Counted from the stretch's first letter, positions 13,204 to 26,033 are shown. The stretch: 64,000 nt of DNA from Litomosoides sigmodontis (GCA_963070105.1 OY718805.1:2803501-2867500), one strand, 5' to 3'. Notes: generated by a model from the letters alone, not told the origin. Numbers and translations: made by a program.

Positions 13204-16200
13204 ATGGTTTCGAAGGACAATGCATTAGAAGGTTAGTATTTTCCTTTCATTAAATACTTTTTTTTTGCCCTTTTACGCATAAATTTTTAAATGGAAGAGC
13301 TAATATTGCAATTGAATATTAATTACAATTTTCCATTAATTTATTGCTATTAACTACAAATTTAATTGGAAAAACATATGTTACTAATTTTCACATTAAT
13401 ATCTTCTCTATCGCTACTAACTCTAATGTTCCAATTTAACTGACAATTACTAACAATTCAATTAATTCAAAAAGAAAAATAATAATTGAACAAACCGGTC
13501 CTTCTACGCATTATCATTATTAATTATGAAAATTATAAAAAAAAAAATATTTTCATTACTCTTAAATTTAGCTGTAAAAATGTTGAGTGAAAACAACTAA
13601 AAGAAACGAATTCCATCCTAAATTTCTATTTGCTAATTTAATTTTATACTTTCGTTGCGGTATGATAGAAAGGATTTTTTTTTTCTCTTCACCAACTATT
13701 GTTACTTTCATACGAGCACAACACATTCTCAGTCATTTGGTTCTCATATCGATGTGCTGAAAAATGATTTCAATCATCAAACTACAATTCATCCTTCCCT
13801 TTCCACTCCTCTACAACACCAACGTCGCGCGCTACGAACTACGGACGCTTCGATCGGTTTTGCATTTGATGGTCGGTACGCGACGTCATTCTCTCCCTCA
13901 CCAATCGTCCATCTCTTTTTTTTTTTCCTTTTTTTTTTTTTTGCATTTAACTCTTTTGGGCGCCAAATTTCTTTTTGATTGTTTGCTTAACGACAACCTT
14001 CCATACCTATCCTATCGCAAACATCAATGGTAAATGGCTTACGATCGAAGTGGTAGCAAAAAAGCGGTACAATTTCAATCATTTTAACAATAATCAGTGT
14101 AGTTGCATGGAAAATGAAATGAAGAGCTAGGACGCTAGAGCTAGGATGTGCGAGATAACTTTTTACGTATTAAATTTTTACTTGCTAACGTTCATTATGA
14201 TGGCCGCAAAGTTGTCAGCAGTTGGTTTTTTTTTTTGTGCTATTTCATTTGATGCATGCATCATTATTGCTTTGCAATAACTCATTCATCCTCATTAATT
14301 AATCGAACAAACTCAATTTAATTAACTCTCATTAATAATTTTATCTAAAAGAGTTTTAGTTTAAAATTTCATCAAATTACTGCTATTACAATTGTTGATG
14401 TAAGCGAAACAAAAAAAAAAAAGAAAAAAAGACAAGACAATGAAAATTTATGAGAAATTGTCCCTGCGATGTCATTTTGTAAGAGCGAGAGAGGAAAAAG
14501 CGAGAAAAGGAGGGGCGCATAGAGAAGTTGACATTTTGACATTGAGATGCGTCAAAGGTCAATTGCGAAAAGTGAGTGGATGAAGAAGGGGAAACTTTTC
14601 TTTCACTTACAATGACCTAGGAAAAAAAAAGTTGAAACCTATTTCAAATTTCAAAAAAAAAAATGAAAACGTGGGTGTTGCTCTCACTCTTTTTTCTTCA
14701 AATACCGGATGGAATTAGAAGAGAGTAGCACATACGTGTGACCGCCTTCTTGGAGGTATCTTTTGAATACCAATACCGCTTTGTGGCACCTGTTGGTCCT
14801 AATGTTCCGTATGGTTGGTAATGAACGAACGACTTCTGATGACGCAATAACACCCACTTTCCGCCTAATGCAAAACATATTCGCGCCAAATGCAATTTCG
14901 AACATATCGTTGATAAGCGGGAAATTTTAGGATTTTTTTTTTGCCAATAAATTTTTGTGAGTTTTGCTTGAAATAATGCTATTGAAAAATTAGTGCATAG
15001 GTATTCTTTTGTGAGCGAAGTGAATAAATTTATGAAATTTCATTTAAAAAAAATTCATAATAAATTTAGGACGAAAATTTTTCTCCAAAATATGCTTAGT
15101 GTCATGTAATGAACGTGGGACGTGATCCACTAAATTGAAATTATACTCTTTTCCCCTTCACCTTCATCAAAAATCAATTCATTTCGTCTTTTGCATTTCG
15201 TTCCTCTTCCGAATTAGATATTTGTGATTGGCGATTGATGCCTGATTTGTTGTGTGCTGCATTTAAAGTATGTTTTCATGAATTTTAATTCTAAAAATGT
15301 TATTGTCTTTCTGCTTAATTTCATATTTTAGATTAAAATCAAAAATTATTATTTCAAAATTGAATTTAAATACATTTTCCAATTATAATTACAGGTAAGA
15401 ATTTTTTAAAAATTTCTACTTAAACTTTACCCTTTTCTTTATAAGGCAAAATTTTGAATTTAATTGAATCAATTTGAAATGAATACTGTTGACCTTCCCG
15501 GCATCTAGCTAACAGCTAGCTAACTGCACAACAAATTCCACCTACCACGGAAGCGAAAGTGAGGAGGAGTAGAGAGAGGAGAGAGAGAGAGAGAGAGGAC
15601 GAGAGATTTGACAGGAGGAATGAAAAGGAGAAGCGTAGCAGCAATCCTCTGAATGTCTTCTCTTCCATTCTCTCCGATAGATTGCTATGAATTTAGGCGC
15701 GAAATGAGTATTCATGGCGCTGTTGTCTAGTTGTTCATTGTTGTATTTTCATCTACCGCCATTTACTCCAATCACCTCAAATGAATCGAAATTTTGCATT
15801 TACGTAAGTACACGTGTAAATTCTCCATTTAACATTTGCTTTATTTGATGTGGCAAAATTGCAACATTTTTTTTTTTGTTTTTGTTTGATTCAACTTTGC
15901 TACGATACGTTGATATTCTCAAGTAGTGCGCGCCTGTAATTTGTCAATATTTCAACTTTCTGCACAAATACAAAACGAGAAGTGATGATGTAACACTGCG
16001 CTTTACTGATAGTTAATGCTACTGTAATCGATAATTCCATTTAGGTGATAATTTCGAATTGAGGTTATTTCAATTTTTAAACTGGACTGCTAGGGTGCTA
16101 CTCTGGTTTTGATAGTGAGCCATATGGTCAGCGTAACAGTGTGGGTGAATGAAATGAATGTGTTACACAGACAGCAGCATATTTCTTTCGAATTAATTTT

Positions 16201-19200
16201 CGACGAAATTTTCGAAATTTAAATTAAAATTTGTAAATTTAATTAAAATTTAATAATACTTCTTTCTTTGCAACTTAATGCAGTAACATTTTTTCGGTAC
16301 AGTAATCAATTGTGGCTGATCGTAATGAATGCTAAACTAATAGCGCTACAGTACCCGTAATAGTGATCAGGACAACTGTTTAATAGTAATTGATAACGAG
16401 CGCAATTCATAGATGGTAAAAATAATTGATGAGGCAATTTAGCACTATCCTTCTCTTTGCTATACAATTACTTGTATTCCCAAACGTGTTTTATGTTAAC
16501 GTACGTAAATGACGTAAATGATATCTGTATAATCCAGTTAGCAAGAACAATTTAAGTTGTAAGGATTATATACTTATTTAAATGAAAAAATTTTAAATGA
16601 CGCAACTTTCATAATCATCCGTATAAAATTGATAGTGAAGAGATGATGTGATCGTTTAAATTAACACTAATATTGTTGTAGCAGAAAAAGGACGAAGGAA
16701 GTAAACTTTCAAAAATTTGCATCGATCGTTGTACTAGAAGAGAAGGAAGAAAACAAGAAAGTTAATTGCGCAAGGAAAATCATCCCTTTCCCGTTTCTTT
16801 CTCACCGAATCATTAATTAGTGGTAGAAAGTAGCCATTGATCTTAGGGTGAGTATTTACCTAATGAATTGTAATTTCTCAGTCTAATTCATTTCAAAGAA
16901 GAGGGAAAGAGTGATGATCGATCTGTTGGACGGCAATTTCGGTGAAGCAATAAAGGGACGCTTTTCAACAAATGGAAAAATGGATGGATGATGATGAGGA
17001 TGAGTGACTGAATCTAGCGAATCATCATCGAAGTGATCAGAGATTAATTCTTTTTAGGTCACTCAGAGAGTGATTTTTCCTATGTACGATAGCTAATGGC
17101 TAATCTACAAGTTCTCACAACGGGATACAATTATTTTAGAGGTAGGAATGAGAAGAAAGGATGGACGGTGTGAGAGGAAGAGGGGAACGCAGATGAGGTT
17201 GGAGAGATCGGATAATGAAAAACAGCGATAAACAGCTGCTGTTTGGTGTGATTTTGATCGATGACCACAGAGATGACCAGGGGGAGGTGGAGGAATGATT
17301 TACCACAAATACCTTTTTTTTGCATGTCCTTTAACCTTTTCTCTTTATCCGACGTCTTCCCTCATAACGCTATTGTATTTCTATTTCATTTTCCGAATTC
17401 AGCTCGTTTCACTTCATCTGTTTGAAGAGGAAGGAAGCATCTCCACAGGTACGGTATACAAGTTAAGTGGAATAAGTACCTGTTGAAGGATCATCGAAAT
17501 AGACATTATCGTACACAAACATACACACAAACACACGCACGCAAACGATGTATATACATATATATATATATAATGTAACATGAATACGCATCAGATAAGT
17601 AATTGACGGTAATAATGAGGTGGTACAGTAGTGGCTGAATGGTACGGTAATTGAGCCAACAGATGCATTTTGAGTTAATTGTTCGATTAAACGCTGAGAT
17701 AATTACATAATTTGATTATTAAAATACCAAAGGGAAAAGAAACAGCTGACAAGTTTAATAGTAACTTTGCTTACGTGAAAATTTGCACAAATTTCTCAAG
17801 AAATGAAATGTAAAGTTTTTGGTTTTTTCTAATTTTTTAGTTTGAATTAAGTTATGCTTGCTTGCGGAATACTCAAATTTCTGAATTTTTGAAATAGATC
17901 ATAAATAGGTCACAAATCGTAGTTTTAATTTGAATAATTTTTTCTTTGCTATTCTCTCTAGCTAAGAAGTTTCTATCACTTTATGATATTTTCTTCACTT
18001 TTGTAAAATTTTAAAAGGCAAATTTGAATTTAATAGAAAATTTTAAATCGTCACATGAAATTTTTTATATCACGTGTATACATATACATACATGTCATTA
18101 AATTTAATTCCATTTCAGCACGATTATATTCTCTAGTCACAAGATGACATATCACTTTTCCTCGTAATTCAGGGAATTGTATTGAATCAAAATTTCAGGT
18201 TACTTCAATATGCATGGGCGACCGTCAACATCCGGAGGAAATTACTGGTTGTCGAATAATTGTTCTAGCGAAGTATATGATTTTTTTCCCCTTCATAAAA
18301 ATTTTACTATGAAAATTGGATGAAATTATTTACTATTGTAGACATGTGGTCTTTTGTTAGTTACTTATCACTGATATCACAAGTATTATGAAAACTATCA
18401 GGAAAGATGTTTATAATCTGATTTAGATAAATAGATTGAGATGCAATGCTGTTTATTACTTACGTAGGTAAGTTACCTTTATACAATACGCAATTATAGG
18501 ACGAAGTGCATTGCCAATCGCAATGTGATGAATACGTTAGGAGTGTGCTACGTTGTAAAGGTACGTTTACATCTATCACTGATTAAAACTTAAATTACGA
18601 ATTGGAATTTCTATGAAATGAATATTTTATTAAAAATTAAGTAAGGCTGTATCATTCTCAAGATTTAAGCATTTACAATATTTTAAAATTTGGGCCGCCT
18701 TATTAACTTAATAATTTTAAGAGCTCAATGAGTTATTTTCGGCCTTTGGAACTTCATATATCCACTTAAATTATTTATTTGTGGAATGTCCCCTACCATA
18801 AGGTTGAAATGAAATATCAGTTCAACAGGTTTTATGGAGTAAGTTAGACTAAGACTAAGAAAGTGAGAAAATAATTATTAGTGAAGGTTGTTTCATAACT
18901 CTTATTTTGTTTATGTTTTTTTTCGTTCACTCAAATTTGATGAATTGATATTTTTGCTAATTTTGCAAGAATGCTTTGTTTATTGGAAATTTTTTAGAGC
19001 AACGCAAAAAGTTGTACGCTGGAATAAAACGCCCTTTACTACCAATCTTTCAGGTATACATATATTTTTAAAATTTTTGCTCAATAATTTCTAATGAAAA
19101 TTTGAAATAAAATTAGTTTGATAAAAATTTATGGTTAAAAATATTTTCTTAAAATTAGCATTGTTGATTGATAATCGCTTATCATTGAGAATTGTTCACT

Positions 19201-22200
19201 TGAAATATTTGAATTAACAGAGTGTCGAGGATGTTTCAATGTCGAAACAATTGTTGGTCAAGGAAAATCAACCATCGTTAGCAGGTACAATCAGAAAGTT
19301 ATCATTTTGAGAAAGGAGAAAAGAATTTCACTTGAAATGGAGAATTTCATTTGAAATGGAAATTAATTTAACAATTCTTCTTTGACAAATGCTCTTTGTT
19401 AATCTGTGTAGTAGGTTTTGTTTCCTTGAAAAGAATAATATATTTATAAAATAACTTGACTGCTGAAATGAGGAAGAGGAAAAAATAAACCACTAATGAA
19501 AATGATGGATTCAGTACGTTACAGTAATCCGTTAGTCATGGTAGGATGAATTTTATCAATAATATTTTGAATATTATTTATCAATAATAATCTATCCTGG
19601 AATATTTTTGTTACATCAATCTCAAAGATTTTTTTTTTAAAAAATATTTCGTTTTTCTCAAGCAAATATTGATCATTTTTAATTTCTCGATGTAATTTCG
19701 AATGTTAAAAAAAATATTAGACTTATTTAAAATAATGAGGCAAACTTTAAGAATTAATGAAGTAAGCAATTTGCACGATTTTTTTTCAGGCAACTCGAAT
19801 GTGAATTCATGTGTTGATGGTGCAGGTAAACGGAAGGCATTAAAAACACGAAATGATGTGGAAGAGAATGCACAATTCACTGATACAACTAAAATTAAGC
19901 AGAATGGAAATGGAAGTACTCTGAGGAGAGCTGCTATTCAATGGACCTTAGAAGAGGAATTCAGCGAAAATAAAGATGAAATTGAATGGAATAAAAGTTT
20001 CATAATTCCTCCTGGAAGCTGTGGAATGTGGAGTGGAGCTGGAGAACCATGTAAACGAGGTGAAAGTATAAATTTGGATGAACAAGTGTATGGTGGTGGA
20101 TTAAGTGAATTTTTGCGTAAAATTAAATGGGATGAAAATTTTGCTATCAGTTCGGCAGGCAACAGAATGTGCAATGGTAGTGGAAGCATCCATTGCAATC
20201 AGTATGCTCGTAATGAACGATCAAGTGGAAATTTACGCAACATTAATTGGAATGCAAACTTTGCAATTGAGCAGCATGACAGGCCAGCTAGCAGTGATGG
20301 GATAGTTAAGCGAAGAAATGCTGAAACTCTCAACAGTCAAGAGCGAGGCGGAAGTGATGGTAAAATCATTAGAGGTGAGGATAAAGATGATGAAAGATCA
20401 AGTGGAAGTGGATTCAAATGGAACAGTAACATCCGTATTGATCAAAATAATGCTGATAATGATGCTGATAATAGTAATGATGATGATGATGATACTGATG
20501 CTGATGTTGAATCAGTTGATATTGATGATGAAATCAACGGGAGCAGAAACGATCTTAGCGCTAAAAATAATAATCGAAACGCTAGCGCTAATGTAAAATC
20601 AGACATGGGCGGTGAAGAAAGCAAACAACCGAACGACAGTATCCTTATGGATGTTGAAGAGGTTAATGGAAGCGGTAATGAAAACGAAAGAAGCGGGAAT
20701 GTCGCAGATGAAAGTAATGATGGTGAAGCATCGAATGAAAATGCTGCGATGGTGCAGGATGATGTTGATAAATTGGGTGAAAAGAAGGATGAACAGAATC
20801 GAAACACTGTAAAATGTCAAAATGATACCGAAGAAGCAAGTACCAGTTTTCCGCGAAAGACGAAAACTTTAGGACTTCTTTGCCGAAAGTTTGTTTTTCA
20901 TCCATTAATCGCTTTAAGCTTTTGTGTCAACTTATTCAGCGGTAGCTTTGAATCAGCCATTCACTGTAACTTTGAACTATACTTTTCACTTTTTTATTAC
21001 TTTTCATTTGCTGTTAAATTATCAACCGTTCAGTTTTTCTTTCTTTCCTTGCTACTAGCTTAGTAACGAGAAATGTGGAATATTTTAATTCCAATTTTAA
21101 ATTTTAATTTTAGGAAGTATAAAGAAATAGTTCAATCTAATTGTAACCATCTGTTTCAAATCAGTTCATCTCTTTTCCTTACAAAAAAAAGTGTTTTAAA
21201 AGTATCATTTTTTTTTCATCAATACTTTCACTTTCAGATTTTTGCTTGAAGTGCTCGAACATGTGAATTGTGGCGATGGCAAAATTAATCTTGAAACAAT
21301 TGCATCTTCTATGAGTATGTTAAAAGTTGGAAAAATTAAACAGTGAAAAGTTACTTGGAAGAACTGAGCTATTTGCTTTGCACAAACTGAAAATTTCCAA
21401 CGTTGTATTTTCGTTGCATTCTGCCGAATGATGGACGTTAGATGATAATGGAAGCTTAGATTGAAGCAATTTAGTTTCAGAGGTTGAGAAGCGTCGAATC
21501 TACGACGTCGTAAATGTTATGGAAGCATTGGGTGCGATGAAAAAGTCACACAAAAGTTTCTACACCTGGGAGGGTTTGGATAATTTACCATCGATTCTTT
21601 ATAAGCTTAAGGTACATATTATTTGATCTTTTTTATTCTCTAGGACAATTTTGTGCTTCGAAAAAAATCAAATTAATACATTGGCATTTTTTCATCCAAA
21701 ATTTTAATAGAAAATTTATTAAAAAATTGGCATTCATCAAAATCTCCAAAAGGTACCTGATACGGTAGGGTAGCAAGATAATGACAACTGTGCTTTCAAA
21801 ATCCAATTAAAATAGTAAATTTATCACAAATGTTTTTTGGCGAAAAAAAGGAAAAGAAATGGAACAATAAAATTTCATGGATACATTCAAGCATTCCTAA
21901 TTTCTAATTTTGAAATTATTTTAGATAGAGGCAGAGAAGGAAGGTGTGTATCAAAAAGTCTTAATGATGCAACATGTAATGACACGATTTGTAGAAATAC
22001 CTAATATAAATGGAAATGTTAGCGGTAAGTTCCTTCCTTCTTAGTGTCAAATTTTATTTTTTGAAAAGAGACAGCTGTACTTGATTATTATTTAATGTTA
22101 AATTAATTTTTACAATTTCGAAAAACAAGTTTAACTTAGCGATCGAATTACAGTTTCTTATAATAGTTATTCGAACAATTCTTCTTTCTTAAATATTTGA

Positions 22201-24814
22201 AAGACAATGTCTGAATGCTGCACTGTTAAGGGTCATCCGATGATGCAGGACCGTCGCATACACCTGATGATAATGTTGCTGTTACGGAACATTCAAATTC
22301 ATCGGGGAATAACGATAGCGGCAAATCTGCCTCATCAAAGCAGTTAGGTGCAAAAAAGAAAGCAAACAAGCGCCAACGTGGATTGAATTCGTTAACATAT
22401 CTGTGCAAATATTTTTTTAAAATTTTAATTGTCGGATTGGTTAGTTTTGTTTTTACGTAAGCAAATTCTTTTTAAACTTCCTCTTCTCCCTCTCCCCCCC
22501 CCCCCCCCCCCCTCCTCTCCTCCTCCGCCTTCCTTAATGCTCTAAATTACCGACATTACTCTCAGGTAATACGTGAACGTATAAGAGGGAAACGCAATGA
22601 TATTCCTACTAATTAATTGTAATACGTAAAAGCACAAGAGGGAAGCGACATTCGTATTAATTTTAATCAAATGGACCGGATATCCATAATTAGTTACTAA
22701 AAACATTTCGAGTTCTTGTTTTGAATTTCATTAAGTCAAGTGTTTGTAGGACTATCAATCCGACTACAAAGTGAGTTTGGACGTTGCAAGTACCATACTG
22801 ATTAAAGATCCCGAAACTGTTGATTGCAAACCACCAGATCGTAGTAAGTTTTTTTAAAAAAAAACACTTTTTCAAATGAAAGATGGAAAAGAAAACCAAA
22901 GGAAAGCCATAACTAGAAATTTAAGCTAAAACAAGCATTAAAGCAAGAATTAAGCGAAGTCGGAATGAACGAACAAATCCGGAATTCATTGGATTGAAAC
23001 TTTCAGGCAGCATACTGTTTAAATAAAAATAAATACTGATTAAACCATTAAGGTCGGTGCCGACGGATCTATGATGTTGCAAATGTCCTGATTTCACTTC
23101 TGCTAATTGAGCGCAAAATGTTTACGTTTGGAACAAAGAAAATTCCACTCTTCGTCTACTGCGGTCCTAAGATAACTGGTTAGATACCTTAATCTATCAA
23201 GATTTTCCAAAAATTTCCTGCAACAAATTGACATTTCTAAAACATTTTCAGAAAATGGTACATTTGACTTCTTTAATCATATTCGCTCCAATAAGCTCTC
23301 TGAAAGCTTGAAAAATTCGGAGGAAAAACGAGCCTACGAAGTGGAGGAGGAAAATCTGGAAACTTTTTTCCTTAAAATGTGATTGCTTTTTCTCGTCTTC
23401 AATCTTTTCCATATTTTCTTCATTTCCGAAGTTATCATTTCAAAATATATCGCAAAAGTTACCAGCGAGAGAAAAAGTGTGGTAAATATAGCAAAATAAA
23501 ACGAAACATAAATTATTCTAATAAAAACGAAATTCAGACACTTTGAAAATTTGGAAATTGCAATTACTGCATGAGAAGGCGAATTACCTACTGTAAGTAT
23601 GCTGTGCACTTTTTTCAAATAAAAGCAAAAGTATTTTTGCTTAGAAATAAGAACAAGCGTGGAGGCGAATCGTCAAATAGTGCTGATGAACCAATGGAGA
23701 AGCGAAGTCGGAATGAACGAACATATCCGGTTCAGGAAAATGCAGATGTTGAAAAGGAAAATGTTCCGGTTTCTGCAGTAAATCAGATCCTTCCACCACC
23801 TCAAGGCGTCGCTTCCATTCCAATTATACGACCTCAGCCACAGGTAATAGCAATGCGGTCTAGGCATAAGACATCACTTTACAATCTTAAATTCTAATTT
23901 ATATTGAATTTTTTAGGCTAGTATATTCAGTGCATATATTATTATTGATGTAGTGTTAATATGAATTTACTGCTTCGCGTGAGTTTTGCTCTTTGAAATT
24001 AGACAGTAGACGATACAGTTGAGACTTGTAAAGCAGTTTTGAGTGGATGGCGTATTGTATTGTAGATTCCTGGAATCATTAGAACAATCATTTAGCATCT
24101 GTTGATCTCAAGATTTTCAAACTTGATAATTAAACTTTTATTTTTTTTTTTTCAGAAAACAGCTGATTTAACAGCAATTCTTGCTTCCCAGCCTTTCGTA
24201 TCCTTCAACAATTTGCAATCGGTCATGCAACAATCAGCGCTTGCATCATTCATGCCACTGCCCGTTTGCGCACAAGAATTTCTAACATTTGATCCAAGCA
24301 TGATGTTTTTGAGCAACGGCACTGTACTTCACAGCAACATCACTTCATCACCGATGCCCATACAACAGAATAGCTTCAACTACTTCCCTATGCCTTATCC
24401 CTTATCACCGATGGCATTCTTCCAACAGTCATCTGATCCTGGAAATGGAAATGTAACCTTTCATGCTCACAACAATATCACCAGTGACTTCTTCCAATCA
24501 ACAAGCGCAAACACTCCACGATCGTCAATGTTTAACATCGATTCAATACTGGGTAGCAGCGGCACTTATCAAAATAACGAAGGTCAGAGTTTTCATCCTG
24601 AACGATTCATTTTTAAGTATAAGTTATTTTAGCACATTTAATTCAAGCACAATTTAATTCCAGAAATTAAATTTGCTTTCGAAATTATCGATGTATTTTC
24701 CAAAGTTTGCAATTATCATGTTTCCATGCTCCACAAAAGTATATTTTAGCAAATGATGAGATAGAAGTTCAGGAACAATCCAGTTCAGCGAGGCATCAAA
24801 ACATATCAGTTTAA
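13204..24814 (+). CDS. efl-3: Atypical E2F transcription factor with two DNA-binding domains (E2F7/8, EFL-3 type)
   Basis: DP-independent E2F family member, expected to act in the nucleus as a repressor of S-phase genes. Exons read: 13204-13231, 18199-18272, 18500-18560, 18998-19053, 19221-19284, 19790-20888, 21238-21314, 21481-21611, 21925-22024, 22231-22439, 22750-22843, 23053-23178, 23252 to about 23337 or 23381, a small exon ending at 23481, 23538-23592, 23645-23843, 24156-24582 and 24750-24814. Phases match at every junction except around 23,338-23,481, which is unresolved. Domain 1 runs from LGLLCRKF (20869) through the contact motif KRRIYDVVNV (exon 21481). Domain 2 runs from NSLTYLCKYF to CRRIYDVANV (exon 23053). 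Both keep RRxYD, and the second is followed by a typical FVYCGPK. About 450 residues precede domain 1, far more than in vertebrate E2F7/8; this part is rich in Asn, Asp, Ser and Gly. The C-terminus is low complexity, with an NIDSILGSS segment near the end. Total is roughly 1,000 residues. Exon 1 rests on phase alone, so the true start is uncertain. Confidence 0.88.
13960..13967 (-). promoter_or_regulatory. E2F consensus site TTTGGCGC in E2F intron 1
   Basis: Exact match to the E2F consensus TTTSSCGC on the minus strand, within a local TTGGGCGCCAAA. It lies about 730 bases into the putative first intron of the EFL-3-type gene. Function is inferred from sequence only. Confidence 0.5.
14883..14890 (-). 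promoter_or_regulatory. E2F consensus site TTTGGCGC
   Basis: Exact TTTSSCGC match on the minus strand in the same intron, 26 bases from a second site in the same orientation at 14917. The local sequence is clearly richer in GC than its surroundings. Confidence 0.55.
14917..14924 (-). promoter_or_regulatory. E2F consensus site TTTCCCGC
   Basis: Exact match to a classical E2F site variant on the minus strand, paired with the site at 14883. Confidence 0.55.
15697..15704 (-). promoter_or_regulatory. E2F consensus site TTTCGCGC
   Basis: Exact match to the strongest E2F consensus form on the minus strand, in the same intron about 780 bases beyond the 14883/14917 pair. Confidence 0.55.
19933..20448 (+). 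repeat. Five degenerate W-containing peptide repeats within the E2F N-terminal extension
   Basis: Five copies of a motif close to (I/F)-x-W-(N/D/T)-x-x-(F/I)-x-I are encoded. They read IQWTLEEEF, IEWNKSFII, IKWDENFAI, INWNANFAI and FKWNSNIRI, with the Trp codons at 19942, 19987, 20128, 20248 and 20419. Spacing is 15, 47, 40 and 57 residues, and the linkers are Gly/Ser/Asn-rich. I know of no such repeat in E2F7/8 proteins. Regular aromatic motifs in an otherwise disordered acidic region look like short binding motifs; that reading is inference. Confidence 0.7.
22494..22512 (+). repeat. Run of 19 cytosines in a pyrimidine tract (E2F intron)
   Basis: A pure C19 run sits inside a pure pyrimidine tract from about 22,477 to 22,526, in the intron that splits the second DNA-binding domain. 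The complementary G19 could form a quadruplex, and the mirror-like pyrimidine tract could form a triplex. Length in the real genome is probably variable. Confidence 0.9.
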
Positions 24815-25969
24815 TGGCCTTCGTAAGCTTTACATTTCTTGTATACTACAATTTATTTAATTGCTTGTTTTTTTCTTTAATTTTAAAAAAAGGAATCTCA
24901 TTTGCATATTACTTTAACTTATTCCAGAAACTTCTCATTCAATTATCTGTCAGTGTTTGATCCAAACAAATGTGGACGTGTCCAGTCCAACAGTAAGTGA
25001 TTAACGTGTAGTGAGTGAAAGTACTGCATCATCTTGTTTATCTTTATGAACGTATGGAATTAGATTTGTCTATTTAATTCGAACGAACTAGGTTATAATT
25101 AGACTCGATTATGCCTAATTAATTAATTAGATTCAGCGAGGTTCAAATTAATTAGTATTTTTTAGATCTGTTAACTTTTCCTTTCATTTATTACCTACTC
25201 AAGTTATCGGATCAATAATGGCTAATTGTATAATTTCCTGAAAATTCAGCTACTTTCACACACTCGTAATTCTCACAGTTTATATATATGTATATGTATA
25301 TATATTTATATTTTGTTTGTCTTTTAGGTATAAAAATCTATCGGATGACATACTTCCAATCCGCCTATGCAGTATTTCCACACTTCAATTAAATTTGAAT
25401 GTTTCATCAAGCAGTATTAATTCATGTAATGCACACTTGAAACTGCCAAAATTTGCAAAAAGTATTGATTATCGTTCCTTACTTATTTTACTTACAAATG
25501 TACATGTGTATATTTTTCACTTCCTCTCATCTTTAAATTTTTCCGAATTTTGTGACATTCCATCGTTTCTAGAAATTAAAATTTTCTATTCATATCATTA
25601 TATTATATCGCTTTATATTAGTATATTGTATTATCTTTGATAATGGTGAAATATCCCTGTTTTTGTGATGGTAAATTCCATCAGTAGTTTAGCATAAGTT
25701 CATTTCAAATCGATAATTTAAAATTAAATTTAAATATTTATTCGTAGAATGGGACTCTATTAGCGGTTTGTCCAAAATTTTTTGCACCTTTATTTGCTTG
25801 TTTTTTAAATTTAAATGAAATGGGTTATTTGTGGCATAGCAAATTACAGGTTCCTTTGTTTTCCCATTTGTTTAATTTTACCAAATTTGATATTAATAAT
25901 AATAATTTTTATTAACTTTTACGTTGATAAGGAAAGTTCCATGATGGGTAGTTTGCATGGAAATACCGT

Positions 25970-26033
25970 AATTTATTGTAGTTTAAGATCTTAATTTATT
26001 GTAGTTTAATTCCGTAATTTATCGTAGTTTGAT
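25970..26033 (+). repeat. Threefold short tandem repeat
   Basis: The core AATTTATtGTAGTTTgA occurs three times at intervals of about 20-29 bases, with small changes between copies. It is too short and AT-rich to be given a meaning. Confidence 0.65.

Larger units (their letters stand above)
13232..18198 (+). other. Putative 5-kb first intron of the E2F gene
   Basis: No convincing coding exon was found. The intron carries four E2F consensus sites (13960, 14883, 14917, 15697), a GA run near 15,577, an AT run near 17,553-17,572, and a GC-richer segment at about 14,690-14,930. An isolated exon-like stretch at 17,400-17,447 (AG before, GTACGG after) has no ATG and the wrong phase to join its neighbours. 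If exon 1 at 13,204 is wrong, the promoter itself probably lies inside this interval. Confidence 0.5.

Noticed and set aside
17400..17447. Exon-like stretch with AG before and GTACGG after, between the first two E2F exons
   Set aside because: Its length does not fit the phase required between exons 13204-13231 and 18199-18272, and it has no ATG.
20442..20905. Antisense open frames (Ser/Leu-rich and His/Phe-rich) over the E2F exon
   Set aside because: They are shadows of the acidic GAT/AAT-rich coding exon on the plus strand, which joins in phase with the DNA-binding domains.
25317..25640. 107-codon plus-strand frame downstream of the E2F gene
   Set aside because: AT-driven, Ser/Leu/Ile/Phe-rich, no family features; the E2F protein already ends at 24814.
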